From positions 434,001-498,000 of the forward strand of contig NC_063264.1 in assembly GCF_019578655.1 (NCBI RefSeq): a DNA stretch of 64,000 nt. Reading direction: 5' to 3'. Position 1 is the stretch's first letter. Each line of letters opens with the position of its first letter. The notes below the pieces were generated by a model. That model saw only the letters and a program-made list of their open reading frames with translations. It searched no databases and was not told the origin of the DNA. This document shows positions 50,376-63,832 of this stretch, piece by piece. This DNA is from Ricinus communis (Eukaryota > Streptophyta > Magnoliopsida > Malpighiales > Euphorbiaceae). Position numbers and translations under genes: made by a program.

Positions 50376-53300
50376 TTAAGATGAAGCAGTTGACTGGGGA
50401 GCCATCAAGGAGGCGTAAATGCCATTCTTGATGTTGATCAAGGTTTTATGTTTTCCTTTCTCAACTATTTCTCCATTTTTCAGTACTGCAATCTTGTCTG
50501 CACACTTAATTGTGGATAAGCGATGGGCAATAACCAATGTGGTTCTTCCCACCATTACTCTTTCTAATGCATCTTGAACCCCTCGTTCAGACTCTGCATC
50601 TAGTGCACTGGTTGCTTCATCTAGAAGCAAAATTCTTGGAGCCTTCACTATGGCCCGTGCTATTGCTACTCTTTGCTTCTGTCCACCAGACAATTGCACC
50701 CCTCGTTCCCCGACAATAGTATCATACCCCTGCATTTTTCAAAGTTAACAGCATCATATTCACAACCATCTCCAGGTGTTACTGTACATTGGATTCTAGT
50801 CTATTTACATGTAATTCAAGGAGAACATACTCATAAAAGACTCTCCCAAGCCACTAATACTTATTAGTTTCAATCAACAGCCGTGTTTTCCATGGATTTT
50901 TGTTTTATACTTTTTAAATTCCGAAAGGCGGATCTATAGGGTTATAGCCATTCAGTTCAGGATTGCAGTTTTTTAACCTGTTTTAGACTACTGATGAAGC
51001 AGTGAGCATTGGCTAATTCTGCTGCAGCCATAATTTCTGCCTCCGTCGCATTCGCTTCCCTTCCATATGCGATATTGGCGCGGATGCTATCATTGAATAA
51101 TACAGGCTCCTGACTGACCAGTCCCATCTGCTGCCTTAACCATTTCAACCTCAGTCTTTGAATCTCAATTCCATCTAGAGTAATTTTTCCAGAATCTGGG
51201 TTATAGAATCTTTGCAGTAATGCAATCACCGTTGATTTTCCACTCCCACTTTCTCCAACAAGGGCAACTATCTGATATGAAGATTATTAGTTCCAGCACT
51301 ATAAAATTGACTGTGGGTTTTTGTTAAATATACGTATAGTTTAAAGTTAGAGTAGGAAAGGAACAAAATTTACATGCATAATAAAATTATTCAGTCACCT
51401 TGCCAGATTGAATAGCCAAGCTAAAATCTTGGAATATTTGAATGTCAGGCCTCAAAGGATACTGAAAACCGACATGGCGAAATTCAATTTCTCCCTTCAA
51501 ATTTTCTATTATTGTTCCAGAGGGGTCACTAGGATCTATTTTAGATTTCTGGTCAAGAATTGTGAATATAGAAGCTGCAGAACTCCTGGCTTTATTTGCA
51601 TCAGGTGCCAGAGAGTTGGACTGAGAGATCCCAAGAGCTGCCATACTAAGAGCAAAAAAGACCTAAAAACAGCAGTTAACCAAATCGAGGTCAATGAAAA
51701 ACCAAAATGGTAAAGATTTTAGAGTGACTGTGTTGGCAGATGGGAGAAAGGAAATTACTCGAAAAACCTCGGTGAATGTTGCCTTTCCGTGATCAACTAG
51801 ATGAGCTCCAACATAAAAACTAACTGCATAGAAAAAGAAAAGAAAGAAGAAAGATAGACCAAATCCTATCCCGCTAATCAATGCTCGCATTTTTCCAGCC
51901 TTAAGGGGGCCATCGCAGTTCTTCTGATACAGCTGCATCACCTTTTCTTCAGCACAGAAAGAAGCAACTGTTCTGATACTGCTAACTGCATCACTAGCAA
52001 CTTGACTCGCTTTCTCATACATTTTCTGCAAAAATTAAACAATTTTTCTCCTTTAAAAGTGAAAAAAGTCATTATGCTGAGAGCTCTTTTAAGATGTGAT
52101 ATATCAGACATTTCCCACCCATTTCCAACCCCTCCCCCTCTTATAATTCTTATGTTGTTATATTTCTCAAGGGAAATTTACAGTTTCACTAGTCACCTAC
52201 AGTCCCTTGCTAAACTGAGCATCTTTAGCAAGAAGCAACCACTAATGCATGTTTTGGTGAAGATAAAAGCTAACCTTTGCATTTGCATTGAATCCTTTCA
52301 TGGACTTCAACTGGACATATCCGCTGAGTCCCATAAGTGGCAATAGCACAAGGATTACAAGAGCTATTTGCCAGTTTGCGTGAAAAGCAATGACCAAACC
52401 AGCAATACCTGTTGCGGTGTTTTGAATGAGCAAAGCAAATGTGTCTCCAACTAAACCTCGCATTGCAGCTGCATCTGCTGAGAGGCTTGCACCAATTGCA
52501 CCACTTGAATGCTCGGGTTCATCAAACCAAGCTATCTCCATGTTGACCACTTTCTCAAAAAACATTAATCGAATCCGTTTTATTAACCTACACCCTGCCA
52601 CAGAAAAAAAGTATGTGCTCATTGGTGTAGTAACTAGAGACACCAAACCAACTAGAACAAATATAAGTGCCCAAAATCTAGAATCTTTTCGTAGTTGATC
52701 TTCTTTTTCATAATAGGTTTTGATTATATTCGCAAGGAGCAATCCAAAAATCGGCATTATAATTCCATTCACCACAGCAGCCACAGCACCAACCAACAAG
52801 ACAGGGATTTCTGGACTGCTAAGAAGGGCAAGACGACGAAGAGGGTTTTCTAGAGGCATTTTTGATGTCTCTGAAGAGGTAGTGCTAAGTGGTTCTGGAG
52901 CTGCCTGTTCAGAAAGACTAACTCTGGGAGATGTCCCCACTGAAGCCCAGATAGAATGATGGCTACTCCCTGGACTCTTTAGAACATTCTGTACTGGCTC
53001 GACAAATTCTTGGTACTGTATGAGCTGAGCATATGCTCCATTGGGATCCTTGAGTAGATCTGAAAGTGTACCTAATCATTTGAAAAGGACTATGATATAG
53101 GTAATTTGACTAAATCATTGCGCTTTAACTTCCAAGTAATGCAATAATGTCAATTTAGCTGGTAGAATGAATATGTCATCATAACAGCAAGAGAGTGTAC
53201 ATTTGGGAGCAGGGAATGCATTAAGAGTATGACCCTCTGTTAATTTAGAACCATTAGTATTTCAACTATTGATAACATTTATGAGTACTTCAGAAGTTAA

Positions 53301-56228
53301 TGGCAGATATGTGCATATGTTGGTAATTTTGGCTAGAGTTCAGAATCAGAAATATTTCACCTTTTTGAACAATCTTTCCTTTCTGCATAACTGCTATCAT
53401 ATTTGCATTTCTCACTGTAGACAACCGATGGGCAACCATGAGTGTAGTTCGGTTAATCATAACCCTGTCCAATGCCACTTGCACCATCCTTTCTGATTCT
53501 GCATCAAGAGCACTAGTGGCTTCATCTAAAATTAAGATTCTTGGATTCTTCAAAACTGCTCTGGCTATGGCAATTCTTTGCTTCTGGCCCCCAGATAATT
53601 GAATTCCATGCTCCCCTACCATTGTGTCTAGTCCCTGGAAACACAATGAATAAAATTGTGCAGGATATGAACAAATTGACTAGGATCACTAAACTTTTGT
53701 CGATAAGGGCTTTGCCACAATGAAGAAAAATATGTATCATGCAAAATACAATGACGGTTCAATAATCTAAAACCTTGGGCAACATGTTTATGACGTTAGC
53801 AGCATTGGCAAGATCTGCAGCAGCTCTTATTTCTTCCATAGTTGCACCTTCCTTTCCATAGGCTATATTTTCTCTAATGCTTGAAGTAAACAACAGTGGT
53901 TCCTGGCTCACTAGGCCTATATTTTTTCTGATCCATTTTAGTTGGAACTCCTTAAGATTGACGCCATCTATAAGAACTTCACCAGCTTGTGGGTCATAAA
54001 ATCTCTCTATCAAACTGATCACTGTTGATTTTCCGCTTCCACTGTGTCCAACTAAAGCTGTGGTTGTACCACTGGGTACTGAGAGACAGAAACCACAGAA
54101 TATTTGCTCATGAGGCCTGGATGGGTAGCTGAAATAAACATTCCTTAATTCAATATCTCCATGGATTTCTTCCAATTTTAGTCCTTTGGTGTCATAAGCA
54201 TCAATCTCTGGCTTCCTATTGATTGCCTCAAATATCTTAACTGCAGCAGCCTGTCCAGCAGCAAATGCATTTATGCATGGAGATGCCTGCCCCAGAGACC
54301 TGTAACAATTCCAAATGAAACGTTATTTATCTTTCCAGAGTATGGAGCACCACATGGCTGCAAAGAACATTAGAAAAGACCAAAAAAGCAAATGCTTACA
54401 GTTGGTCTTCCACTAACTCTAGAAGTTTAAATGAACACAGTAAAACATTTTCGACTACACATAAATGGGATTGCTTGCAACTTACAAGGATCCGGTCAAT
54501 AGAGAAAAAATCACATTGAGAACATTCCCTCCTGTGTAGCCTTTTTCAAGTACCATTCTCCCACCAAACCACACAGCAAATCCATAACTGCAGAGCAAAA
54601 TAAACATTAGCGTACCAAAACCTACGCCAGCAGCCAAACCTTCTTGTACACCAGAGTCATAAGCTCTGCTCAAGGACTTGTTGTATCTAACAACAGCATG
54701 CTTCTCTCCAGTAAAAGATGCAACCTGTGTGGAAACTGACCATTACATTCATAATTCTAAAGAAACAGAAAAAGAAAACCTTTCGTTCTAATGTCAAGTA
54801 TCATACAGTTCTTATTGAGCCAATTGTTTGCTCAAGAATATTTGCTGCAACTGTATAGGAAGTTTGTCCACGAGATGCCAGCTTGCCTACAAGCTTATTC
54901 ATGATTGCACCAGAGAGAACAATAGGTGGAATTAAAGATAGCATGACAAGTGTGAGAAGCCACCCCTTAAGGAAAGCTACCAGAAAACCTCCTACAAATG
55001 AAGCTAGCAGCTGAATAAAATTTCCAACCTGCAATGAATAAATCAAACATAGAGGGGGGATCTTCAATGGTTTTCAGGTGCCTAATAAACTTTGGAAGAC
55101 ATAAAGTAGATGGTAATAATTCTATGCTCTTTGCGTGTGGCATGGCAGCAATACCTTTTCACCCATAGCATCCTGAATCAGAATGGTGTCACCTGACATC
55201 CTCCCAACAACTTCTCCAGTATTAGCTTCTTTATCAAAGAAACTAATATCCTGCCTCAGTACAGCTTTCAAGTATAAACTTCTTATTCGAGCAGCCTGCC
55301 TTTCCCCTGTGATCATCCAGCATGCCACCTCTGCAATATAACAAACATGTTGACCATTGATATTAATTTTGTAATTGAAAGCATCTGAGCTCTAAGTTGT
55401 TTTTTTCTTCCCTGAGAGCTTAGTTTTTAATATCTTCAAAACTGCCTTATACTTATGTTATCAGAAAGATCAAACTGCAAGATTCAAAAAAAGAAAAAAG
55501 AAAAAGGAAAGAAAGATCAAAGTGCATCTTATAAGGATCCAAATTTACTTACGAAAGAATGATGCAAAACCAGATCCCAAAGCCAAATAGATAAACTTCA
55601 GAGACACCTGGAACATTCAATTCATTAAACTATTACCACATAAATTCAGTTACTATAAGATCAACCCAACAGAACTTCTAGGATGTAAAAATGCCAAAAA
55701 CCTTTAGTGGTTGAGTTAGCTTAATAATGGAAAAAAAAAGAAAGGAACCCAGATGAAAGGATATGTAATTAATAAGAGATAATCAATGAAAGGAATGAGA
55801 AGGACACTCATGAACTTTCTTTGCATTTAATGGTTCAGGGTTGATCAAAAGAGATGAACAAATGTGAGGAAGTTTGGGTACAGTATCAGGGATACCTGAG
55901 CAACGTTATGTGCCACAGTAGACGTGCTTGCAGATTTGCCGATAGAATCAATTAGTTCTCCTAAGAGTATGGTCATAAGTGGCATACAGATTCCATTTCC
56001 GAAAGCAGCAACAGTGCCAATAGTTATTAATAGAATGTCCAGCGAGTCAGCAAAGGAGAATAACTTGTAATAAGGTACAGTATGAATGTCTTTCTCTTTG
56101 TCATTGACCTTTTCCGTATCTTGTTGGTTGCTCATATATTCTGGGATCTTCTCACCCTCTGATACTGACGAATGTGCTGTAGTTTCTTCTTTGTTCATAT
56201 GTTCACTCCAATTGCTTTCATCAGCCAT
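50376..56228 (-). CDS. ABCB transporter (MDR/PGP full-size), copy B
   Basis: Twelve exons on the minus strand: 56228-55896, 55607-55553, 55330-55155, 55028-54807, 54724-54486, 54299-53774, 53634-53361, 53071-52275, 52025-51759, 51662-51399, 51271-50978, 50729-50376, giving 1266 residues. The architecture is TMD1-NBD1-linker-TMD2-NBD2. NBD1 Walker A is GHSGSGKST (copy A and NBD2 have GES); NBD2 is GESGSGKST. Signatures LSGGQKQR and Walker B motifs ([24 protein letters not shown]) are intact. Nine of the twelve exon lengths equal those of copy A; exons 1, 8 and 12 differ, at the N-terminus, the linker and the C-terminus. It should be an ATP-driven exporter of the same clade as copy A, with substrate unknown. 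A leader intron (donor CAGGTTTATT near 56738, acceptor TTCTTGCAG near 56300) is likely. Confidence 0.95.
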
Positions 56229-57700
56229 GTCATATAGATGCGATACTTTTTCAACTACTAATAACTACTAGTCCTATCTCCACATTACCATACTGCAAGA
56301 AGGAGGAAACAGGAAATTCAGTTGAAATGTTGAAGAAGATCAACGACGACAGAGTTAATCTTTAGTTTATTCTTTTTTTTGGTAAATCACCAAAAGTGTT
56401 AACGTTGATTGAAGACAAAACCATTGTCTCATTGGAATCTCGAGAAATGTAAAACTTTTATCTTATTTTAAAAAGTATATTGAAAAAGAAAAAAAAAATC
56501 ATCTACATGGTAACAATTGACGTCGGGGTTTTGAATGAAGCACTAACCAATACTAAAAAAGTCGAATTGACCTTAAAAAGATAAAAGAAGATATCAAATT
56601 AGAAAGAGAGCTGCATATAAAGCAGCATCAACGATCAAGGGTCAGCATGGAAGAGACTACTGTGAAAATCATACATTATTTAAATCTTACATGGTTGACT
56701 GTAAACTTATGCTGTAAGAAAATAATAGCAAAATAAACCTGGTGATGAAACTTGGCGAAGATTGGTGAAATGAGGAGAAAAGGGAAGGACGGAAATGTAG
56801 TGGTAGCAATCATGAGTGAGCCAGCAAACGGAAAATATAAGAATATATAGGGACAGGAATAATCCGTTGAAAGCAATGCGGAAAGAGAGATGCCAACAGA
56901 AGAACGGATTCTCATGTTTGTAATGTAATGCATTGTTACCCGGTAGATCCAATGTAATTGTTGTTTCGACTTGGTTGTCATTCGGACCCTCTTGTCCTTG
57001 TTATGTTTTGTGGTTATATTTGTTGTATGTGTATAAATATTTTTGTAATTATCTTTGATACAAGCAATGTGGTGATGCATTTGCATGGGGATTGGGGAGG
57101 AGAGGATGGTTTTTGGTTTGGCTGCTCAATCAGAAGTAAAAAAACTCCAGGAGAAGAATGGTTTGCATTGAGATTATTAATGCTTTGACAGAATTCCCTC
57201 CTAAACGGGACGGAAGAAGAGAAAGGCAAAGGATATGATATGGGCCACATCCTTATTGAAAAATGTTACGCAAGCCTAAGCCCATATCCTACGGATGTTG
57301 TTGTACATTAACAGGGCTAGTGTGGTGATGGAGCACAAATTCACTAAACCAGAGTGAACGAATGGAGAAGAAAAAGAAAGGGAAAACACTTTTGTTTCCT
57401 TGTTTGGAGAAAGAGGATTACTGCACCTGCTTTTCTACTTTATTTGATCATTCATAAAATAACATTACACGGACGACAACTCAGTAAGGTTAGAGGGACC
57501 AGCAGCTTTGAAAAAGGACAAACATCCAACAAACAGTTGAAAAAGGGTCATCCAAAAAATCTCAACGTTTCTTTCCTTTTTAATTTTATCCAAACTAAGA
57601 TACTTGTGCTTCTCTTTCCTTTTCATTCATAATTCAGATTTGTGTTTGCTCCTACCAGAAGCATTCATAATCCATAATTGCGCAACAGAGAGTGACCGAT
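56229..57700. other. Divergent intergenic region, ABCB copy B and nucleotidase
   Basis: About 1.47 kb separate the two divergent start codons. The left part probably holds the copy B leader intron and 5' untranslated exon (about 56740-56900). The minus-strand frame 56676-57086 overlaps this leader and shows no domain. The right part is the nucleotidase promoter. Confidence 0.55.
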
Positions 57701-60700
57701 ATGTCTGTCGCAGCCAAGATTTTGGGCAAAGCATCCTTTCACTCTATGAACAGAGACATCCTTGGTCTTAGTGGCGTTCCAGTGGCTGCGGCTATCAATT
57801 ATCCTGTTTCAGTAAGACCCATCAGCATTAGAGCTTCGATGATGCTGTGTCGTTGCAGCCTCCCCTCCTCCGCCCTTGGAGACGAAGTGTTTTCTGTCAC
57901 TTCTTCCACTAAATTTGAGTTTGATTACTTGGGCCAGAGCACTAAAGGGGATTTGAATGTCAATTTTGATCTTCTTGACTCTACTGGTATGCTAACCAAC
58001 TCCGCTTTAATCTATGCGATTTTGGGTGTCCCTTGTGTTTTTCTCATTATTTACTCTCTAAAGTTTTTGCCTTTAATCGCCGTCCTTTTCTGCTCTGCTT
58101 CTGCTAGTGCCTCAAATTTTCTCTTTCAAGCTTTTGCTACTCGTCAGTGATTATTAGCGAATTATCAGCTGGTTTTGGCTTTTAATTGCTACTGTCTCCT
58201 GCTTTCTCTATACAGGGATTGATCAGCAATCAACTTTCCAAGGTCCAATAGAGGAGGTGGCTAGGATGGAAGCTCAAGATGCTGAGGATTTGCTTAGAGA
58301 CTTGGGCATTCCGGTGCTGTGAGCCCATCCTTGTTTTCGCATTTTATTTTCTATCTTCTTTTTTCTACACATAGCAGCTACATAATGTGCTAGCTTAATA
58401 ACCTGTATGAGGCCACTGTTCGTCTTCTATTTCTTCTTCCAAGTTTACCTCCTGCAATGCTTTTAGCAGTACGACTTTGGGCATCACAAGTCCACCAAGC
58501 AAATTATACGAAGAGTTGGTGTTAGCTGAGCAGTGTGCTCTGGACAAGCTCCTTCTTTTTTCAACCTTATTAACTTTACTGTCGCCATTTCACCCTTTTG
58601 TCAATTTGCACTGCACACTCATTCTTGAACATGCCTCATTTTGTGCTGTTTTATCAGCCTTTTGTATGCTACTAATATGTATCTGTACAAGTTCCTAGCT
58701 TTTCATTTTTGATACTAATTTTGGCTGAGTAAAGTGATGTACTGATCAAGAGCCACCAGATTGAATTTTTTAAAGTGCCTCTACCTAGTGTCCTTTTTCT
58801 TTCTCTTTCTTCTTCTTCCTTGCTTGAAATACTTCACTGATGATTCATCATATAGCCATGATGCTTTCTCTTTTTTGACAACTTCTAAGTTTAATGTGCA
58901 GAGTCCTTCTTCAGCTAGGAATTCACCTCGTGGTATATTTTGTAGCCGTACTTTAAATCTCCGGTCTATCAGTGCCATTGGTTATGACATGGACTACACT
59001 TTGATGCATTACAATGTGATGGTAAGTATTGGTCCTTGTTATGTTTTAACATGTATTCAAGACAAAATATTAATGACAGCTATTAATTACACTATCACAG
59101 GCTTGGGAAGGACGGGCTTATGATTATTGCATGGATAATCTAAGAAACATGGGTTTTCCCGTTGATGGACTTTCATTTGATCCAGACCTGGTAATTAGAG
59201 GTCTTGTCATAGACAAAGAAAAAGGCAATCTTGTTAAAGCTGATCGATTCGGTTATGTAAAGCGGGCCATGCATGGCACAGAAATGCTCTCTACTCAAGC
59301 TGTCAGGTTTGGATTGAACTGTGGCTCTTTTTATTTTGTTTAATGATAATTATGTGTAGGGTATCTTAGGGGCATTTGGGTGTAATTCTCAATTATGGTG
59401 CAAGCAGAAAGAATAACCAGAAACACAACCATGCCACACAAATATGAATTCCCAGAGACTTTATATTGCTATAATGAATGCTGTATATCTGGGATTCTTT
59501 TTAGCTTGATAGATCATATACGCTTTGATGTTGCACACATAGAGAGACACTCAGATCTCAATTTTATTAATGTTTAACATTTAACTGGTGTTTGGGAAAA
59601 CTGAGTGATAATATCTACAGTGGTGCTTAACTTTTTGTGCATGGAAGTGAGATGTATGGAAGGGAACTGGTAGATTTGCGGAAGGAGAATCGATGGGAGT
59701 TCCTGAATACACTGTTTTCTGTTTCAGAAGCTGTGGCTTACATGCAGGTAGGCAACATCATAGTATCAGCTACAAGAAGTTGTATAATTACATCTTATTA
59801 TTACTACTAAGATTATTATCATTAATTAATGTTTAGCCTTCAGTAATTACCGTCCACGTTGACCTTATTGCTGGTTTGGTTTTCTTGTAATGTATTCAGA
59901 TGGCTTTTAGGTATCCAATTGCTCTTGGCTGAGTTTGTCTATATCCTTTAGTTTGGCATGAGAACGAAATTTTTGGAGGGGGCATTTGTTGATTCTACAT
60001 TTTTCTAAATAGTTTATAGAACACCATTCCCATATTCATGATTTAGTTGCCAAGATATTCTAGTTATTATGTAGAATGACCTTTGTTTGGAAGCTGAAAA
60101 TCTAATGCTTTCGTCAAAATTTATGAAAATAATAAGTATTTGGTTCCTTTTGATTAATTTGAATTACACATGAACATAAGAGAAATTTACTTGGGCTTGG
60201 GGTGGGGTGTTGTATGTATTTAAGAATCTAATATGAATTAATTAGAACTTACTATTCCACAATTAATTTAAAGCATTTTAACCAAGGCGTAGGCATCTTT
60301 TCGTGCAATGTTAGAGCAATATGGTTTCTTAAGGTATTATTCTTGATAGTGTTTTCAGTCTGTTTATATGCTCCGTCCTCATTGACTGCCCAAATAGTAG
60401 ATGTTTAGTCTTCTAATTGTAGCATAGACTTGCATTTTTCTCATTTTTTCTTCAGCTAAATTTCACATAGTTCTCTGAAATATATTGGAGGTCCTTTTTC
60501 ATTTCTAGTATTATTCTAATTGTGGTGTTGTCGTGATATTTTTATCTTGTAAAAGTTAGACCATCTATTTGAAAACAATGTGAACTTTATCTTGCTAATT
60601 GTGTACTGAACAGCATATTGATCTTTCTTGATTTCACTCATAGATGGTTGACCGATTGGATGAAGGAGCTATAGCAGCAGAACTTGGTCCGCTTGATTAT

Positions 60701-63700
60701 AGAGGACTTTACAAGGCATGCTATCCATAGTATTTGATTGAAAAGATCAATGTTGTTGGGTATTATGTGCTTTTCTTTTGACACTCAACATGATTTCAGG
60801 CTGTTGGAAAGGCTCTTTTCCGGGCACATGTAGAAGGCCAGCTTAAGGTAGCTTTATTTATGGGAGTTCTATTTTGTTTGTGAGTTTCTGTTCGTGAGAA
60901 TGTATTAAATTGATGTCTCTATAACAGAGTGAGATAATGTCAAAGCCTGAAATGTTTGTGGAGCCAGATCCAGAACTGCCTTTAGCACTTTTAGATCAAA
61001 GAGAGGTATGCCTATGAACTTTTAACCTTGTTGAATGTGAAACTGTCAAGTAGTCTTCTATTTCAACGAGCCGAGACTTTCTGGTGGCAGGCTGGTAAAA
61101 AGCTTCTGCTCATTACAAACTCTGATTATCATTACACAGACAAAATGATGAAGCATTCCTTTAACAGATTCCTCCCAAATGATATGGGGTGGCGTGATCT
61201 ATTTGAAATGGTAAGCAGTAATCATTTGTCTATTTTACTGCATTCCAGGGGGCAAGTATTTTTGTTTGTGCCTCCATCAAATGATGACTGAAGATCAAAA
61301 GATTAATCTTAGTCTAAGCTTTTCTCCTGGAAGCATATTATCAATATCATTACCATGATTTTAAGACATGGAATAACTCCCAGTACTGGCCTTTTATATT
61401 TAGCATAGCCAAAATTAGGAGCCTTATTCTGATGCTTTCTTACCCCATTAACTTGTCCTTATATTACTTGCATTTAAAACACTGAAATTGAACACACTAT
61501 CTCTTCATTGTGATGTACTATTGTCCTTGACTTGTATAGGTGATAGTCTCAGCAAGGAAGCCAGAGTTCTTTCAAATGTCACACCCACTGTATGAGGTGG
61601 TGACCGGTGAGGGCCTGATGCGTCCATGTTTCAAAGCTCGTACAGGTGATCTATGTTTTATTTCTGGGCTTGTTTTTACAGCATGTAGTGTGGATTTCTT
61701 TTGAGTCCTATGCTTTCTATGTTGTTGGCTTCAGCAGTCTCTTTTAAAAAAAAAAAAAAAATGCTCTTACCCTTTTACGGTCTCAAGGAACTAAGACCCA
61801 AGGAAAAAGAGTTAATAACAAATTAATCCTTTTGCACAATACTCTCAAGCCTTCTCAATCTCTTGGTTGCACGACCAAGACATTTACAATTGCTCAAGTT
61901 GGTGGTCCTTGTTCAGGAAATTTGCATGACATTTTCTTTTCATTCTGTAGGAGGTTTGTACTCAGGCGGGAGCGCTCAGATGATTGAGAACTCCCTAAAT
62001 ATCCATGGGGATGAAATATTGTATGTAGGTGATCATATCTACACTGATGTAAGTCAATCCAAGGTCCATCTGCGATGGCGAACTGCATTGATTTGTCGAG
62101 AATTGGAGGAAGAGGTTTGGACATCACTTCTCACTTTACATGTTTCCCTTTGTTGGATATTTAAAAAATAAATTCTAAACTTACAAGTTACATAATTGGG
62201 GTTTGTAAATTATTAGAAATTCATTCAAGATTATTCTTAAAAAGGGTTAAGGCAGACTAAAATGATTGTTACTGCAAGTAAATTATTTTTGTCTATATTT
62301 TAGGAGCTTAGGAGTTTTTTTTTCTTGTATTTGAGACTTTTTACATCCCAGGTTAACTTATGCTCACCATGATCTCTTTAATTGTGGTTTTAAATTCTGG
62401 CACTGCAGTATACTGCTTTGATTTGTAGTCGGGGTCATCGAGCTGTACTAGTTGAGCTTATTAATCAAAAGGAGGTTGTAGGGGATCTTTTTAACCAACT
62501 TCGGCTTGCCCTGCAAAGGCGAAATAAAGAGCGACCAGCTCAGGTGAGCTTGGCTTTTATAATTTTCATATGTTCAATAGTTTTCTCATTATGTGGTTTT
62601 CTTTAAGTTTCTTCTCATTATATTCAGTGTTTATATCCTCCATGTGGTTTTCTTGTGCATTGCTTTTTAACGCCTAGCTGTCCCATGTAGTTTTGTTTTC
62701 AGTAGTTGCTTGCTCTAACAAAGTGGGACAGCAAGCAAAAGTGTAGTTTTAGCTGGGTGCCCTATCTAAAAGTCTGGTTATCAGTTGCTTTAGATTGGTT
62801 GCATAAGGTAGATACTTGTAATCTTGAAGTATCAAGAAACATAATCGGCCTTTACAGAGCCAAGAAGCATAACATGTGTCCAAGTATAGACTGAATCTCT
62901 TGACTGAAACTGAATTCAGATTAACGGCTAATTATATTGTAGTTCTTGTGTTTCTGTCTCTGTACATTCAGACGCTTGCTGCAACTAACATGGATGACCA
63001 AGAACTCACAGATAGCATGAAAAAGCTATTGATTGTCATGCAAAGACTGGATGAGAAAATTGCTCCCATGCTAGAGGCAGATGGGGAGCTTTTCAACAAA
63101 AGGTAACACTAGGAATGAAAACTTGCACTGTGGCGCTGGTTACTCGTAAAAAGGAAAAAAGGTCAAGCATTATGTAGTGTGATCTTGTTGAAATTCTATT
63201 TGATTTTGCATTGGCACAGGTAGCGTAGTCACATTTACTCGGTAATTTTAGTTGTTCTTGTGTAAGCTGTCATATGTAAGATAGATGGATAGTATTTTGT
63301 TACAGATGGGTTGGCGTTATGTTGACTATATGGATCAGTTCAGTCTGTGTGCATTTTGGTGTTAGACACTAACGGGAAACATTCGGGTCAACCTGCTGTA
63401 GTAATAATGATTTTGTTTTGTTTGGCATCAGGTGGGGATTTCTTTCTCGCGCAGGTCTGTGGGATAAAAGCCACTTGATGAGACAAATTGAGAAGTAGAG
63501 ACTTTTGCCTTGATTATAGCAATCATTGGTTGTGGGTATTATTTGTGTCTAAGACATTGTGTTGGCAACTGCAGGTATGCAGATATATATACCTCGAGGG
63601 TGTCGAATTTCCTACACTATACACCATTCATGTACTTCAAGTCACAGGAGCAGGTAAGCTTCATCATTATATTATATATGATATAAAAATATGGCATTTG

Positions 63701-63832
63701 CCTATTGATTGAAAGCTGAAATGAGAATCTTGATTGCATATGCAGACCCTAGCTCATGATTCATATTCATACTACCAGCCACAGCTGCTGAATGGATCTG
63801 CTGTTGACAGGCAGGAAGACTTAACATTGTAA
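57701..63832 (+). CDS. HAD-superfamily IG-type 5'-nucleotidase
   Basis: Sixteen exons: 57701-57986, 58216-58313, 58902-59021, 59101-59306, 59648-59747, 60644-60715, 60800-60847, 60928-61005, 61091-61210, 61540-61645, 61951-62114, 62409-62543, 62972-63102, 63432-63494, 63575-63653, 63746-63832, giving 630 residues. It is a HAD hydrolase of the cytosolic purine 5'-nucleotidase (NT5C2) family. Motif I is DMDYTL (Asp 157 and 159), motif II LLITNSDYHYTD in exon 9, motif IV GDHIYTD (about 438-444). These would hydrolyse nucleoside monophosphates with Mg2+. The N-terminal 60 or so residues are Ser/Arg/Ala-rich with almost no acids until GDE, as in organelle transit peptides, so plastid or mitochondrial location is possible. 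The ATG at 57701 is the first in frame. Intron 6 begins with GC (AAG then GCATGC). Confidence 0.93.
60716..60799 (+). other. GC-AG intron 6 of the nucleotidase gene
   Basis: The exon ends GGACTTTACAAG and the intron starts GCATGCTATCC, with acceptor ATTTCAG before GCTGTTGG. The protein needs LYK followed by AVGKALF. Reading on to the nearest GT meets the in-frame stop of CCATAG, so the GC donor is required. The intron is 84 bases. Confidence 0.78.

Noticed and set aside
56676..57086. 136-residue minus-strand frame
   Set aside because: Overlaps the probable ABCB copy B leader, His/Thr/Lys/Phe-rich and without a domain; the next real start on that strand is at 56228.
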